Source: Pantoea wallisii (GTDB lineage: Bacteria > Pseudomonadota > Gammaproteobacteria > Enterobacterales > Enterobacteriaceae). From it: 64,000 nt of DNA. The translations under genes and the position numbers were made by a program. The stretch's first letter is position 1; each line of letters opens with the position of its first letter. The stretch covers positions 61,583-125,582 of the forward strand of contig NZ_MLFS01000005.1 of the NCBI RefSeq assembly GCF_002095485.1, given 5' to 3'. Positions 1-8,977 of this stretch are shown piece by piece. The notes beneath the pieces are model-generated. The model was not told where the DNA came from. It did no database searches and was given only the letters and a program-made list of their open reading frames with translations.

Positions 1-339
1 AGTGCGGCGGGGGAACGTCTGTTTAAAGGCGCGTGTCAGGCGTGCCACAGCGCCAGCGAAGGTGGACCCACGCTGTTTGGTGTGAGTCCCTCAATGGCGA
101 ACAGTAGCAGCCTGACCAGCGCAACGCCGGATAACCTGTTACAGGTAGTGCTACACGGGATTGATAAACCTGCAACGGATGCGCTGGGCTATATGCCTGG
201 CTTTTCCGCCAGCCTGTCGGATAAGCAGGTGGCCGATATCGCCGCCTGGCTGCGTCAGCGCTATGCACCCAATGAACCCGCGTGGAGAGATCTGACGCAA
301 AAAGTTGCGCAGGTGCGCGCAAACCCAGGCAGTCACTGA
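1..339 (+). CDS. Cytochrome c C-terminal part (5' end outside window)
   Basis: The frame is open from the first base and ends at 339. It holds one haem-attachment motif, CQACH, near the window start, followed by about 90 residues with the MPGF...LSDKQVADIAAWLRQRY pattern typical of the last cytochrome c domain. Such proteins pass electrons from periplasmic dehydrogenases to the respiratory chain. XdhC starts 14 bases downstream, so this is probably the cytochrome subunit of a molybdenum-containing aldehyde or isoquinoline oxidoreductase whose large subunits lie left of the window. That partner is inferred, not seen. The protein is partial here because of the window edge. Confidence 0.8.
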   Translation, partial: SAAGERLFKGACQACHSASEGGPTLFGVSPSMANSSSLTSATPDNLLQVVLHGIDKPATDALGYMPGFSASLSDKQVADIAAWLRQRYAPNEPAWRDLTQKVAQVRANPGSH

Positions 340-353
340 ATTGGAGGATCGCC

Positions 354-1346
354 ATGCACTCGCTTGATCAACAGGTGATCGAACAGGCGCTGAACTGGCT
401 GCAACGCGGCAAAACAGTATGGCTGTGCACGGTATTGCACAGCTGGGGATCGGCCCCGCGCGCGCCGGGCGCGATGCTGGTGGCGGATGGAGAAGGAAAC
501 TGGCAGGGATCGCTCTCCGGGGGCTGTATCGAAGAGGACTTTCTGATGAGGCTGCGTCAGGGCGCCTGGCAGCGCTGTAGCGAGCGCGTACGCTATGGCG
601 GGGATGGCCTCACCTCACCGGTACAACTGCCCTGTGGCGGCGTGCTGGACGTGCTGGTGGAGCGTTTTACAGCGCAGCCGGATGCGCTGGCCCTGTTCGG
701 GGCGATGCAGAGCGCTTTACAAGGCGGTCCGCTACTGGCGCGCTATGTCTCTCCCGGCATCAGCCATGAGTGGCAGCATGTCCCTGCGTTGCCGGTACTT
801 CGTTATGACGATGACAGCGTAGTTGTGCCGGTTGGCGCAGTGCATACCGTGATCATTGCCGGCTACTCATCTGTCGCAGCGGATAGCATCCGCTTTGCCC
901 TGATGCTCGGGTTCAACGTCGTGGTCTGTGAGCATCGCGAAGCAGAATTTGCCCAGCTTTGCCGTAGCGTAACGGCCAGTGATAATTTGTTATGTGTTCA
1001 GCTGCATCCGGCGCGTTATCTGGCGCAGCACGGAGCATCCGCTGCAACGGCAATTCTCTGTCTGACCCACGATCCCCGCGTTGACGATCTCACCCTGATG
1101 GAAGCCGTACATACCGAGGCGTTCTATATTGGCGCGATGGGTTCCGTAAAGAACAGCCAGCGCAGGTTGCAGCGCCTGGCGGCTATTGAAGAGCTCTCTG
1201 CGCAGGATCTGGCGCGTATTCATGCGCCGGTGGGATTGCCGATTGGCAGTAAGACACCGGCGGAGATCGCGCTGGCAACGCTGGCCGATATCGTGCGTGT
1301 CAAAAATGGCGTGGCGCAGATGCAGGAAGATCGGCATCACGCGTGA
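354..1346 (+). CDS. XdhC/CoxI family molybdenum hydroxylase maturation protein
   Basis: This 330-residue protein belongs to the XdhC/CoxI family, which binds molybdenum cofactor and helps its sulfuration and insertion into xanthine dehydrogenase-type enzymes in the cytoplasm. The N-terminal domain carries SLSGGCIEEDF and LPCGGVLDVLVE, the conserved cysteine blocks of the family. The C-terminal part has the Rossmann-like segment ending in YIGAMGSVKNSQRRL. The ATG at 354 is chosen because GGAGG lies seven bases upstream; a longer reading from 282 would overlap the cytochrome gene. It follows the cytochrome closely and its 3' end overlaps the convergent nucleotidyltransferase gene by 47 bases. 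Length is normal for the family. Confidence 0.88.
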   Translation: MHSLDQQVIEQALNWLQRGKTVWLCTVLHSWGSAPRAPGAMLVADGEGNWQGSLSGGCIEEDFLMRLRQGAWQRCSERVRYGGDGLTSPVQLPCGGVLDVLVERFTAQPDALALFGAMQSALQGGPLLARYVSPGISHEWQHVPALPVLRYDDDSVVVPVGAVHTVIIAGYSSVAADSIRFALMLGFNVVVCEHREAEFAQLCRSVTASDNLLCVQLHPARYLAQHGASAATAILCLTHDPRVDDLTLMEAVHTEAFYIGAMGSVKNSQRRLQRLAAIEELSAQDLARIHAPVGLPIGSKTPAEIALATLADIVRVKNGVAQMQEDRHHA

Positions 1347-1887
1347 CGCCCGCATGCCCCTCCAGCAGGGTAAGCTGCGCGGTATTCAGAAGCGTTCGCG
1401 CGCCCGTATCGCCCTGCAGCATGCTCAGCGTGGCGTACCAGCTGGCAGCAAAGCCGACCGGATGTCCTGGCTGTTGCTGCCAGGTTAGCCTGACTTGACT
1501 GGCACCCTGCTGCAGCGCCCTGGCAACGCGCAGATGATCTTCTGCTGTCACCCAAGCCATATCACCCGGCTGAATCAGCCAGCCGCGCCAGTGTGGCGTT
1601 TCACGCACGGCAGCGGCAATGCTTTCACCGCTGCCGGCGCTCTCAAGGCAAATTATCCGGATGCCGGCCTGCTGCGCCAGCTGATGTATTGCATGATAGC
1701 CCGGGCGGGTTACCAGAATCAGCGGTAATCCGCTGCGCTTTGCCTGATCGATCGTGAATTTCAGTAGCGGCTGTGCCACACCGAACGCATCCGGATAAGG
1801 TGCCAGCAGCTTATTGCCCTGCCCGCCCGCCTGCTGAAAACGCGTACCCAAACCTGCGGCAAGGATGATAATACCTGGAGAGTGCAT
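1300..1887 (-). CDS. MobA/MocA-like molybdenum cofactor nucleotidyltransferase
   Basis: This is an NTP-transferase-fold protein of about 195 residues. The start MHSPGIIILAAGLGTRF is the nucleotide-binding signature of the MobA/MocA group, which attaches CMP or GMP to molybdopterin. Further motifs are the NKLLAPY segment and GHPVGFAASW, typical of MocA. The role fits the XdhC gene that converges on it, since MocA-type enzymes make the cytosine dinucleotide form used by aldehyde oxidoreductases. It follows the aldehyde dehydrogenase on the same strand. The start could also be 1920 or a GTG at 1959; 1887 is preferred because it gives the usual family N terminus. The ribosome site is weak. Confidence 0.78.
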   Translation of the reverse strand: MHSPGIIILAAGLGTRFQQAGGQGNKLLAPYPDAFGVAQPLLKFTIDQAKRSGLPLILVTRPGYHAIHQLAQQAGIRIICLESAGSGESIAAAVRETPHWRGWLIQPGDMAWVTAEDHLRVARALQQGASQVRLTWQQQPGHPVGFAASWYATLSMLQGDTGARTLLNTAQLTLLEGHAGVTRDADLPASAPRHF

Positions 1888-1940
1888 GTGAGGATCGCTG
1901 AAAGGAGTAGAGGCGCACATTATTGCGCGCCCCGGATGCG

Positions 1941-3317
1941 TTAGCGACGGTTTTTCCACACCGTCTGGATGTTACAGAACTCATGCACACCAAAGCTGGA
2001 GAGTTCACGGCCATAGCCGCTCTTTTTCACGCCGCCAATCGCAACGCGAGGATCAGATGCGCCGTTGCCATTGATGAATACCGCACCGGTCTCCAGTCGC
2101 TCTGCCAGATCCTGTGCCAACGCTTCGTTACCGCTCCAGACCGTCGCGCTCAGGCCGAACTCACTGTCATTTGCCAGCGCCAGGGCATGTTCAGCATCAC
2201 GAGCCACCGTGATTGCCGCTACCGGGCCGAAGATCTCCTGTTGGAAGGCGGTCATATCAGGTGTGACGTCTGCCAGAATAGTTGGCGCATAGTAGTTACC
2301 CACGCCCTCAATTTTGTGGCCGCCCAGTACCAGGCGAGCCCCTTCTGCCAAGGTCTGCTGTACCTGACGATCCAGCTCATCGCGCAGATCGTATCGGGCC
2401 ATCGGACCGATATAGGTCTCTTCCTGCAGAGGATCGCCGATCTTCAGAGCCTGAACAGCTGCGCTAAAACGCGCCTCAAACGCTTCTGCGACGCTCTCTT
2501 CGATAATGAAGCGCTTTGCCGCCATACATACCTGTCCGGTGTTCTGATAGCGTCCTGCGACGGCTGAAGCCACCGCAGCGTCAAGATCGGCGTCTGCTAA
2601 TACAATAAACGGATCTGCACCACCTAATTCGAGTACCGTTTTCTTCAGCACTGCCCCCGCCTGTGCGGCGATCGCCCCACCGGCACGCACGCTGCCGGTA
2701 ACGGCGACAGCAGCAACCCGCGGATCCTTGATCGCTGTAGAGACACCCTCGTTATCAACGTTGATCACCGTAAAGCCGCCTTTTGGCAGATCGGTTGCAT
2801 CAAACAGTTCGCTCATCAGATGGGCCGAGCCCATTACGCTTGGTGCGTGTTTGAGCAGATAAGTGTTGCCGGCCAGCAGCATGCTCACTGCGCCACGCAG
2901 CACCTGCCAGTACGGGAAGTTCCACGGCATCACCGCAAGGATCACGCCTAACGGGCGGAATGATTGCCATGCCTGCTGATCCTCCACCAGCGTCGGCTTG
3001 TCAGCCAGCATCGCCGGACCCTGCTCCGCATACCAGTCACACAGGTTGGCGCACTTCAGGACTTCTGCACGTGCCTGCGCAATGGGCTTGCCCATCTCGA
3101 GTGTGGCCATTGTTGCCAGTTGATCCTGACGTTGACGAATCTGCTCTGCCAGCTGGCGCAATACCAGTACGCGTTGCTCCATTGCGGTTGATCGCCATTG
3201 AACGAAAGCATTGGCACTCTGTTGAAGTGCAGCGTCCAGTTCAGCTTTGTCCTGCAGCGGATATGTCGCGATCACGTCACCTGTAGTTGGATTGCGGGAA
3301 ATCACATGGTCAGTCAT
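1941..3317 (-). CDS. sad: NAD(P)-dependent succinate-semialdehyde dehydrogenase, Sad/YneI type
   Basis: The 458-residue protein is a complete class-3-fold aldehyde dehydrogenase. It closely follows the E. coli Sad (YneI) pattern: EMGKPIAQARAEV, NLCDWYAEQGPAML, MPWNFPYWQVLRGAV, VTGSVRAGGAIAAQAG, the catalytic glutamate in LELGGADPF, the catalytic cysteine in NTGQVCMAAKRF and the end HEFCNIQTVWK. Sad oxidises succinate semialdehyde to succinate in the cytoplasm in GABA and related breakdown. The start at 3317 has AAGG upstream. The MocA-like gene follows on the same strand after a gap of 53 bases. Specificity is inferred from similarity only; related aldehydes are possible. Confidence 0.87.
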   Translation of the reverse strand: MTDHVISRNPTTGDVIATYPLQDKAELDAALQQSANAFVQWRSTAMEQRVLVLRQLAEQIRQRQDQLATMATLEMGKPIAQARAEVLKCANLCDWYAEQGPAMLADKPTLVEDQQAWQSFRPLGVILAVMPWNFPYWQVLRGAVSMLLAGNTYLLKHAPSVMGSAHLMSELFDATDLPKGGFTVINVDNEGVSTAIKDPRVAAVAVTGSVRAGGAIAAQAGAVLKKTVLELGGADPFIVLADADLDAAVASAVAGRYQNTGQVCMAAKRFIIEESVAEAFEARFSAAVQALKIGDPLQEETYIGPMARYDLRDELDRQVQQTLAEGARLVLGGHKIEGVGNYYAPTILADVTPDMTAFQQEIFGPVAAITVARDAEHALALANDSEFGLSATVWSGNEALAQDLAERLETGAVFINGNGASDPRVAIGGVKKSGYGRELSSFGVHEFCNIQTVWKNRR

Positions 3318-3534
3318 AGGATACCTTCGTTACCGGGTAGAATTTATAATGGAATTAACCTTACGCCTGACAGCAATTGATGAAAAATGAATATTAATAA
3401 GGAAGTTCTTCTCAGATAAAGAAGGTATGAGTTCTCCGGCATGGATTTATGGCATTGAGGCTGTTTGCGCCGATTAATGCGCCTGACGTCTTTTTCTGCA
3501 GGTTTTCACTGACCCGCACTGATTCATCAGCACG

Positions 3535-3612
3535 TTATCCACTTATACAGTGATTAGATCTTAAAAGAAGATCATAAGGAGATCTTAAAGAGATCCTAAG
3601 AGATCCCCGATC
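3535..3612 (+). other. Plasmid replication origin core: DnaA box plus GATC cluster
   Basis: A DnaA-box-like TTATCCACT lies at 3535-3543. It is followed by six GATC sites at 3557, 3570, 3581, 3592, 3602 and 3609, spaced 13, 11, 11, 10 and 7 bases, in an AGATCYTAAR-type repeat. Five iterons and repA follow. This order of DnaA box, Dam-methylation cluster, iterons and initiator gene is that of P1 oriR and of RepFIB-type origins, where strand opening occurs in the GATC-rich repeats. That function is inferred from the layout. The rest of 3318-3534 shows no gene. Confidence 0.75.
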
Positions 3613-3652
3613 GTCGCAGGCCGCACCGCACAAGGGCTAAGAAGGTGATCGT

Positions 3653-3752
3653 GTTCACTATAATCAGCAAAGTGTCCACTGTAGTCAGTACTTTATTCAC
3701 TATAGGGAGTAGAATGTTCACTATAAACAGTGCTAATGTTCACTGTAATCAG
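3653..3752 (+). repeat. Five repA-proximal iterons
   Basis: Five copies of a motif close to GTTCACTGTAATCAG start at about 3653, 3674, 3694, 3716 and 3738, so the spacing is 21-22 bases, two helical turns. The first and last are the best matches; the third (ATTCACTATAGGGAG) is degenerate. They lie between the GATC cluster and the repA start and are the expected RepA binding sites for initiation and repA autoregulation. Confidence 0.85.
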
Positions 3753-3792
3753 GAATTGATCCTTTTCATCCACAGAATGAAGATCTCAGGCT

Positions 3793-4722
3793 ATGGCAGA
3801 TAAAGAGAGTGAAAACAAGGCGTTACTTGAACCTTTTCTGTCGGTGACAAAAAACAGTGGTGAAGTTATTCAACTTCATCCAAATAAAAATAACACCGTA
3901 CAACCGGTCGCGTTGATGCGCCTGGGTCTGTTTGTTCCTACCCTGAAATCCACTGCGCGTGGTAAATCGGGAGCAATGGCCTCAACTGACGCCACGAAAG
4001 AGCTGAAAAACCTGTCGCTGGTAAAAGCAGAAGGTTATGAAAAGATTACCATTACCGGTGCCAGGCTGGATATGGACAATGATTTCAAAACCTGGGCTGG
4101 CATCATCCAGTCGTTCTCCCGCTATCCGTCAAAGGGCGATACCGTCACGCTGCCATTCATCGATTTCGTGAAGATGTGTGGCATCCCTTCGGCTAACTCC
4201 TCTGCAGCGCTGCGTAAGCGTCTGGATGCGTCACTGCGACGTATCGCCACCAACACGCTCTCCTTTGAAGGCAATGGCAAAGCCTACCATACGCACCTCG
4301 TGCAATCGGCTTATTACGATCGTGAGAAAGATCTGGTGCGTATTCAGGCCGATCCTAAATTGTTCGAGCTGTATAATTTCGACCACAAGGTGCTGTTACA
4401 GCTCAGGGCTATCTCGCGGTTGAAGCGTAAAGAGTCGGCGCAGGCGCTGTATACTTATCTGGAAAGTCTGCCGACCAACCCCGCCCCTATCTCTCTTGCT
4501 CGTTTGCGTATGCGCCTTAACCTGGGCTCAAAAACCACAACGCAGAATCATGTGGTACGCCGCGCAATGGAGCAGCTTAAAGAGATTGGCTATCTGGATT
4601 ATTCAGAAGTGAAACGCGGCCGCTCGGTGTTTTTCATCATTCATAGCCGCACGCCTAAACTCGATGGTATCAGTAATCTGGAGAGTATTGAGTCTTTGGA
4701 AGATCTCGACTTTGAAGACTGA
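3793..4722 (+). CDS. repA: RepFIB-like plasmid replication initiator RepA
   Basis: The 309-residue protein is a Rep_3-type initiator that resembles RepFIB RepA of plasmid P307 through most of its length. Matching blocks include [66 protein letters not shown] and [15 protein letters not shown]. The family has two winged-helix domains that bind iterons to open the origin and to limit copy number. Iterons flank the gene on both sides, five upstream and roughly thirty downstream. The N terminus is slightly longer and the C terminus shorter than in P307, ending in an acidic tail. The ATG at 3793 is the first good start. Confidence 0.92.
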   Translation: MADKESENKALLEPFLSVTKNSGEVIQLHPNKNNTVQPVALMRLGLFVPTLKSTARGKSGAMASTDATKELKNLSLVKAEGYEKITITGARLDMDNDFKTWAGIIQSFSRYPSKGDTVTLPFIDFVKMCGIPSANSSAALRKRLDASLRRIATNTLSFEGNGKAYHTHLVQSAYYDREKDLVRIQADPKLFELYNFDHKVLLQLRAISRLKRKESAQALYTYLESLPTNPAPISLARLRMRLNLGSKTTTQNHVVRRAMEQLKEIGYLDYSEVKRGRSVFFIIHSRTPKLDGISNLESIESLEDLDFED

Positions 4723-4727
4723 CAAGC

Positions 4728-6275
4728 ATTCACTGTAATCAGCTCAAACGGCGAAAAGGTGTCACTTTTGGCTAAAAAAGTGACATCCACTTCTCTTCAT
4801 AACGTTCACTGTAATCAGTCAATCTCAAGCTATTCACTGCAATCAGTAATGTTCACTGTAATCAGCGCTTCGTTAATCCATCCTTGGTGTACATTTCTTC
4901 ATTTTGATTAATGCACCCGTTTTTACAGGCTTATATTGATAGTAAGTGCTTACTGGGTTGATAAGAGCTGCTCTGTTTAACCTTTTTAACGGGCTGTTAG
5001 CTGATTATAGTGAACGTTGCGCACCACCTTCTATCAATGCTGTTTACAGTGAACATTATCGCCTCCATATTAACTCACTATAGTGAATGTCTGTCGTTAA
5101 TCCGCTATTTTTAAAGGGAAAAACTTAACCGGTGAGAATTATTTACTGTAATCAGCATGGCTGCTGTAAAAATAACCAGTAAAAGTGACAGGGTAAAATG
5201 GATTACTGCGTATAGTGAATATTCACGCTTGTACTGCTTACAGTGAACGTACACCCGGCTTATGACTACGTAATGCTTCGAGGAGCATCAGACCCTGCCA
5301 CAGCAGCTGATTACAGTGAATGTTAACTCCTGTCACCCTGCTCTGCTTCCTTCCAGTCTGCTCTCTGTTTACACAATCCACCCTGCTCTACTGATTACAG
5401 TGAACATCCTGTACGCGTACTTGCACAGTGCCTTGCTCATTACAGTGAACGTCATTGACTGAGTGCAATAGCGGCTGGACGGCGAAGCACAGACTACTGA
5501 TTACAGTGAACACTAAGCGTCAGATAACTTTCCACGCGCACGTTCAGTGCTGCTGACTCGTTGAAGTAGCGCACTTTAATACTTACTGATTACAGTGAAT
5601 GTTTGTTTGGATAGTCATTGGGCAGGCTTGCAATAAGCGAATATTGAGCTACTGAGTACAGTGAATCTATTAAGTACAGTGCAGCATATTTGCATGCGGC
5701 CCCGTTTACGTTACTGATTACAGTGAACGTTTAAGCTCAATGCGCGTTGCTTACTGATTACAGTGAACGATCTGAGCTCAATGCGCGTTGCTTACTGATT
5801 ACAGTGATCGATCTGAGCTGATAAGTATAAAATTGCTGATTACAGTGAACGCCAGGGAGAACGCACAGAGAGTTTTACTGATTACAGTGAACGTAAATCC
5901 ATGGCTAAGCTTTTATCATTTGCTGTACTGTTTACAGTGAACGTTTTGAGATGCACATCACATTTCTCGCATGTCAAATCGCACATCGCGAAGAGTCGTC
6001 TACTCACTACAGTGAACCCCGCACTGATTACAGTAAACGTTTCGCTTATTCTGGTGAATGATGCGGAGTAAAGGCGTCTACTGATTACAGTGAACATTAC
6101 GCACAAATCTTTACGCCTTATGGATTTTTACCCTTACCTGCATGATTTTCACGGGAATGTAAGTCTATCGATAACTGATTACAGTGAATCTTTGCATGGT
6201 AAATGCTCAACGGGTGCTTACTTCCTGAACAACCACTTGATGTGCTTACAGTACACGCACTGATTACAGTGAACA
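4728..6275. repeat. Expanded iteron field (incompatibility/copy-control region), no gene
   Basis: This 1.5-kb stretch has no credible gene. It holds about thirty copies of the RepA iteron. The first few, at about 4729, 4805, 4831 and 4851, read TTCACTGTAATCAG on the plus strand like those before repA. Almost all later ones, from about 4999 to 6275, are inverted and read ACTGATTACAGTGAAC. Spacing is irregular at first and close to 41 bases between about 5710 and 5880. Downstream iterons in iteron plasmids titrate the initiator and couple origins together, so this is probably the incompatibility determinant. The number is far above the handful seen beside P307 or P1 repA. The 74-codon frame at 5882-6106 on the minus strand is built of repeats and is not called. 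Confidence 0.88.
5720..5816. repeat. Tandem 41-bp duplication inside the iteron field
   Basis: The unit containing GAGCTCAATGCGCGTTGCTT followed by ACTGATTACAGTGA occurs twice in a row with few differences, and a third partial copy follows. It shows that the iteron field grew by local tandem duplication. The unit is close to four helical turns, so iterons stay on one face of the DNA. Confidence 0.8.
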
Positions 6276-6350
6276 TTGCAGATGAGCCATTTCCGTTACA
6301 CGCATTTTCTCATTATTAAACCTTACTGAGCAGATGAGTTAGATTTGCCT

Positions 6351-6392
6351 CATGTGCAGGATTTCGGTATAAAGGCAGAAATCCTACATGTG
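6351..6392 (+). promoter_or_regulatory. parOP: operator and promoter of parAB
   Basis: An imperfect inverted repeat has the arms CATGTGCAGGATTTC (6351-6365) and GAAATCCTACATGTG (6378-6392). A TATAAA sequence that could be the -10 element lies between the arms. It sits just before the parA start. In P1 the ParA-ADP complex binds an inverted repeat in the same place to autorepress the operon, so the same role is inferred here. Confidence 0.72.
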
Positions 6393-6402
6393 TGGAGCAA
6401 GT

Positions 6403-7602
6403 ATGGCTAACGATGATAAGCAGGTTTTGAAGGTCGCTCAACGCTCAGAGAAGATGCTGATGAGTTTGACTGAGCAGATTCAGGCGCAAAAAGCAGAGTT
6501 AAAGGAGAATACTTTTTATCAGGTTTATGCGAAAGCGGCGTTAGCCAAACTGCCTAAGCTTACACGCGCCAGCGTGGATTACGCTGTTAACGAGATGGAA
6601 GAGAATGGCTATCCGTTCGATAAGCGCGCTGCAGGCAGCTCAACCAAATATGCGATGTCGATTCAAAATATCATCGATATCTATCATCATCGCGGTGTAC
6701 CTAAATACCGCGATCGTCATGCTGAAGCCTTCACACTGTTTGTGGGGAATCTCAAAGGCGGCGTTTCGAAGACCGTTTCGACAGTCTCACTGGCACATGC
6801 CTTGCGGGCGCATCCACATCTACTGTTTGAAGATCTGCGTATTCTGGTGATTGACCTCGATCCGCAATCCTCTGCCACCATGTTCCTGAACCACGAGCGT
6901 TCTGTGGGTCTGGTGGAAGCTACCGCAGCCCAGGCAATGTTACAAAATGTCAGCCGTGAAGAGCTAAAAAGCGAATTTATTGTACCTTCCATCATTCCCG
7001 GTGTGGATGTGCTGCCAGCCTCAATTGATGACGCTTTTATTGCATCGCGCTGGGAAGAGCTATGCGCTGAACATCTGCCTGAGCAGAACGTACACGCTGT
7101 GCTTTATGAGAATGTTGTCGCCAAACTAAAGAAAGATTACGACTTTATCTTTATCGACAGCGGCCCACACCTGGATGCTTTCCTGAAGAATGCTATTGCA
7201 GCGTCTGATCTGCTGATGACGCCGGTTCCACCTGCTCAGGTTGATTTCCACTCCACGCTGAAATACCTGACGCGCCTGCCTGAGCTTATCGGCATTATTG
7301 AAGAGTCTGGTGCACCCTGCCGCATACAGGGCAACATTGGTTTTATGTCGAAGCTTTCGAATAAAGCCGATCACAAGATGTGCCATAGCCTGGCTAAAGA
7401 GATCTTTGGTGGCGATATGCTGGATGCTGCCCTGCCACGTCTGGATGGTTTTGAACGCTGCGGCGAGTCATTTGATACAGTCATTTCTGCAAACCCTTCA
7501 ACCTATGTTGGCAGCAGCGAAGCGTTGAAGAACGCGCGTTCAGCGGCAGAAGATTTTGCCAAAGCTGTCTTTGATCGTATTGAATTTATTCGCCTGAACT
7601 GA
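6403..7602 (+). CDS. parA: P1-type plasmid partition ATPase ParA
   Basis: The 399-residue protein is a type Ia ParA and resembles P1 ParA from end to end. The N-terminal helix-turn-helix region includes KYAMSIQNIIDIYHHRGVPKYRDR, used for operator binding. The deviant Walker A is KGGVSKTVS and the Walker B region is LRILVIDLDPQSSATMF. The C-terminal block FGGDMLDAALPRLDGFERCGESFDTVISANP is nearly that of P1. ParA moves plasmid copies over the nucleoid using ATP and represses parAB. The ATG at 6403 is chosen because it gives the P1-like start and has GGAG upstream; the reading from 6388 adds five residues inside parOP. parB starts seven bases after the stop. Confidence 0.96.
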   Translation: MANDDKQVLKVAQRSEKMLMSLTEQIQAQKAELKENTFYQVYAKAALAKLPKLTRASVDYAVNEMEENGYPFDKRAAGSSTKYAMSIQNIIDIYHHRGVPKYRDRHAEAFTLFVGNLKGGVSKTVSTVSLAHALRAHPHLLFEDLRILVIDLDPQSSATMFLNHERSVGLVEATAAQAMLQNVSREELKSEFIVPSIIPGVDVLPASIDDAFIASRWEELCAEHLPEQNVHAVLYENVVAKLKKDYDFIFIDSGPHLDAFLKNAIAASDLLMTPVPPAQVDFHSTLKYLTRLPELIGIIEESGAPCRIQGNIGFMSKLSNKADHKMCHSLAKEIFGGDMLDAALPRLDGFERCGESFDTVISANPSTYVGSSEALKNARSAAEDFAKAVFDRIEFIRLN

Positions 7603-7609
7603 GGTTATT

Positions 7610-8580
7610 ATGAGCGCAAAAAGAATTACTATTGGCCGTACCTTCAGCCAGAGCCCGCTACAAAATGATGCCAGCGCAGATGGCCATTCGCAGACTTTTA
7701 TTCTCGCAACCGGCAAACGGGCTCAGTTCAGACTGGAGCACATCGCGGCGAAAGAAGTTGAAGAGAAAACCTATGTTGTGATGGAAACCAACGGGCGCGA
7801 TCAGTCCGGGCTAACACCCGAGTCCCTGCGCGACATTATTCGTACTATCAAACTGCAGCAGTTCTTCCCTGCGATTGGTGTGAAGCGCGATGAGCGTATT
7901 GAGATTCTCGATGGATCGCGCCGCCGCGCTGCCGCCCTTCACTGCAAAACCGGCCTGGATGTACTGGTCACCGATGTCGCTATTTCCGCAGATGAAGCTC
8001 GTCGTCTGGCACAGGATATCCAGACAGCACGCGAACATAACCTGCGTGAAGTGGGCATGCGCCTGATGTCTCTAAAGGAGAGCGGCCTGACGCAGAAAGA
8101 GATTGCTCAGAGCGAAGGGTTATCTCAGGCAAAAGTGACGCGCGCGCTGCAGGCAGCCAGCGTGCCATCTGAACTCGTTACCCTGTTCCCGAATCACTAT
8201 GAACTGACTATCCGGACTATAAAACGCTCTTACAGTCTTACGAGAAACTGCAGGAGACCGGCCAGACAGTGGATGCGCTTATTGATACCATTGGGATGGA
8301 TGTCGATAGCGTCTGCGCGCGAGATGGGCTGGCCGAGGATGAAGTTAAAAACGGTATCCTGCGTCTGGTTCGCAATGGTAGCCAGACCTTAATGCAATCT
8401 CCGGCTAAAGATAAAACCGTATCAACACCGCTATGGGACTTTGCCGACAAAGACCGCTTTGCACGTAAAAAGATGCGTGGGCGTATGTTCAGCTATGAGT
8501 TTAACCGGCAATCCCGGGAGCTACAGGAAGAGCTGGATAGAGTGATTAATGAAACCCTAAAAAAATATCTCAACCAATAA
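7610..8580 (+). pseudogene. parB: P1-type centromere-binding protein ParB, split by a one-base deletion
   Basis: The first frame (7610 to about 8209) has the P1 ParB blocks TIGRTFSQSP, NGRDQSGLTPESLRDI, IEILDGSRRRAAAL and GLSQAKVTRALQAASVP, including the helix-turn-helix. The second frame (about 8209-8580) continues with YPDYKTLLQ, LAEDEVKNGILRLV, DKDRFARKKMRGRMFSYEFNR and LQEELDRV, the dimer domain that contacts the parS B boxes. Adding one T at 8209 (ACTATCC to ACTTATCC) restores a single 323-residue protein; P1 ParB has 333. A low-copy plasmid needs ParB, so a base-calling error is more likely than a real mutation. parS lies directly downstream, as in P1. Confidence 0.88.
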
Positions 8581-8588
8581 TTTAAAAT

Positions 8589-8610
8589 ACCGCCTTATGG
8601 CGGTTTTTTT
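8589..8610 (+). terminator. Rho-independent terminator of parAB
   Basis: The stem ACCGCC/GGCGGT with a short TTAT loop is followed by a run of seven T. It begins eight bases after the parB stop. Confidence 0.85.
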
Positions 8611-8623
8611 ATGCTGATTCAGT

Positions 8624-8697
8624 TCGCCAGTGTGATTTCACGGCTAACCCTATGAAATATCGATAGAGGCTGTAAAAATTTCAGGCTGAAATCGCCA
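8624..8697 (+). other. parS: parS centromere site 1, complete P1 design
   Basis: The left arm has a B box TCGCCA (8624-8629), five bases, then an A box ATTTCAC (8635-8641). After 36 bases the right arm reads ATTTCAGGCTGAAATCGCCA (8678-8697), i.e. two facing A boxes joined to a B box. From memory, P1 parS has the same boxes, order and 36-base gap, with an IHF-bent middle. The gap here contains TAACCCTATGAAAT, partly like an IHF site. Position directly after parB also fits. ParB binding is inferred. Confidence 0.85.
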
Positions 8698-8835
8698 ATT
8701 TTCTCTTCTGTTTTCATCCCGGATGATCTAAATGCAGAGTATACGGTGTCGCTAATTTAACCGACTGCGTGCGAAATCAGCATCCAGAAAATCACATAAA
8801 AATATCAGGAATTAAGCCCCTGAAATTTTATGGCC

Positions 8836-8909
8836 TCGCCGCAGCGATTTCATTATTAATCATATGAAATTAAACATGTTTTATGAGAAATTTCAGGCTG
8901 AAATCGCCG
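8836..8909 (+). other. parS: parS centromere site 2, complete P1 design with variant B boxes
   Basis: The same layout recurs 212 bases after site 1. It has TCGCCG (8836-8841), five bases, ATTTCAT (8847-8853), exactly 36 bases, then ATTTCAGGCTGAAATCGCCG (8890-8909). Both B boxes end in G instead of A. The middle contains TAATCATATGAAAT, which matches the middle of site 1 in 12 of 14 bases. No gene is present between 8581 and 9016. Confidence 0.8.
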
Positions 8910-8977
8910 CGTTTTCATCAGCATCAGGCTGATAAAATGATTATGCAGTAGTGCTTAGCCAGATGATATTCAGTGAT

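Noticed and set aside
1..355. Minus-strand frame opposite the cytochrome gene
   Set aside because: It is a shadow of the haem-containing plus-strand frame and has no recognisable domain.
5882..6106. A 74-codon frame on the minus strand in the iteron field
   Set aside because: It is made of translated iterons (repeated TFTV...SRRL words) and has no ribosome site or family pattern.
4728..6275. CRISPR-like array
   Set aside because: The repeats are only about 15 bases, partly inverted, irregularly spaced, and match the iterons upstream of repA. No cas gene is present.
8209..8209. Programmed frameshift in parB
   Set aside because: There is no slippery heptamer at the break, the P1 protein is made from one frame, and many other genes in the window show the same kind of indel.
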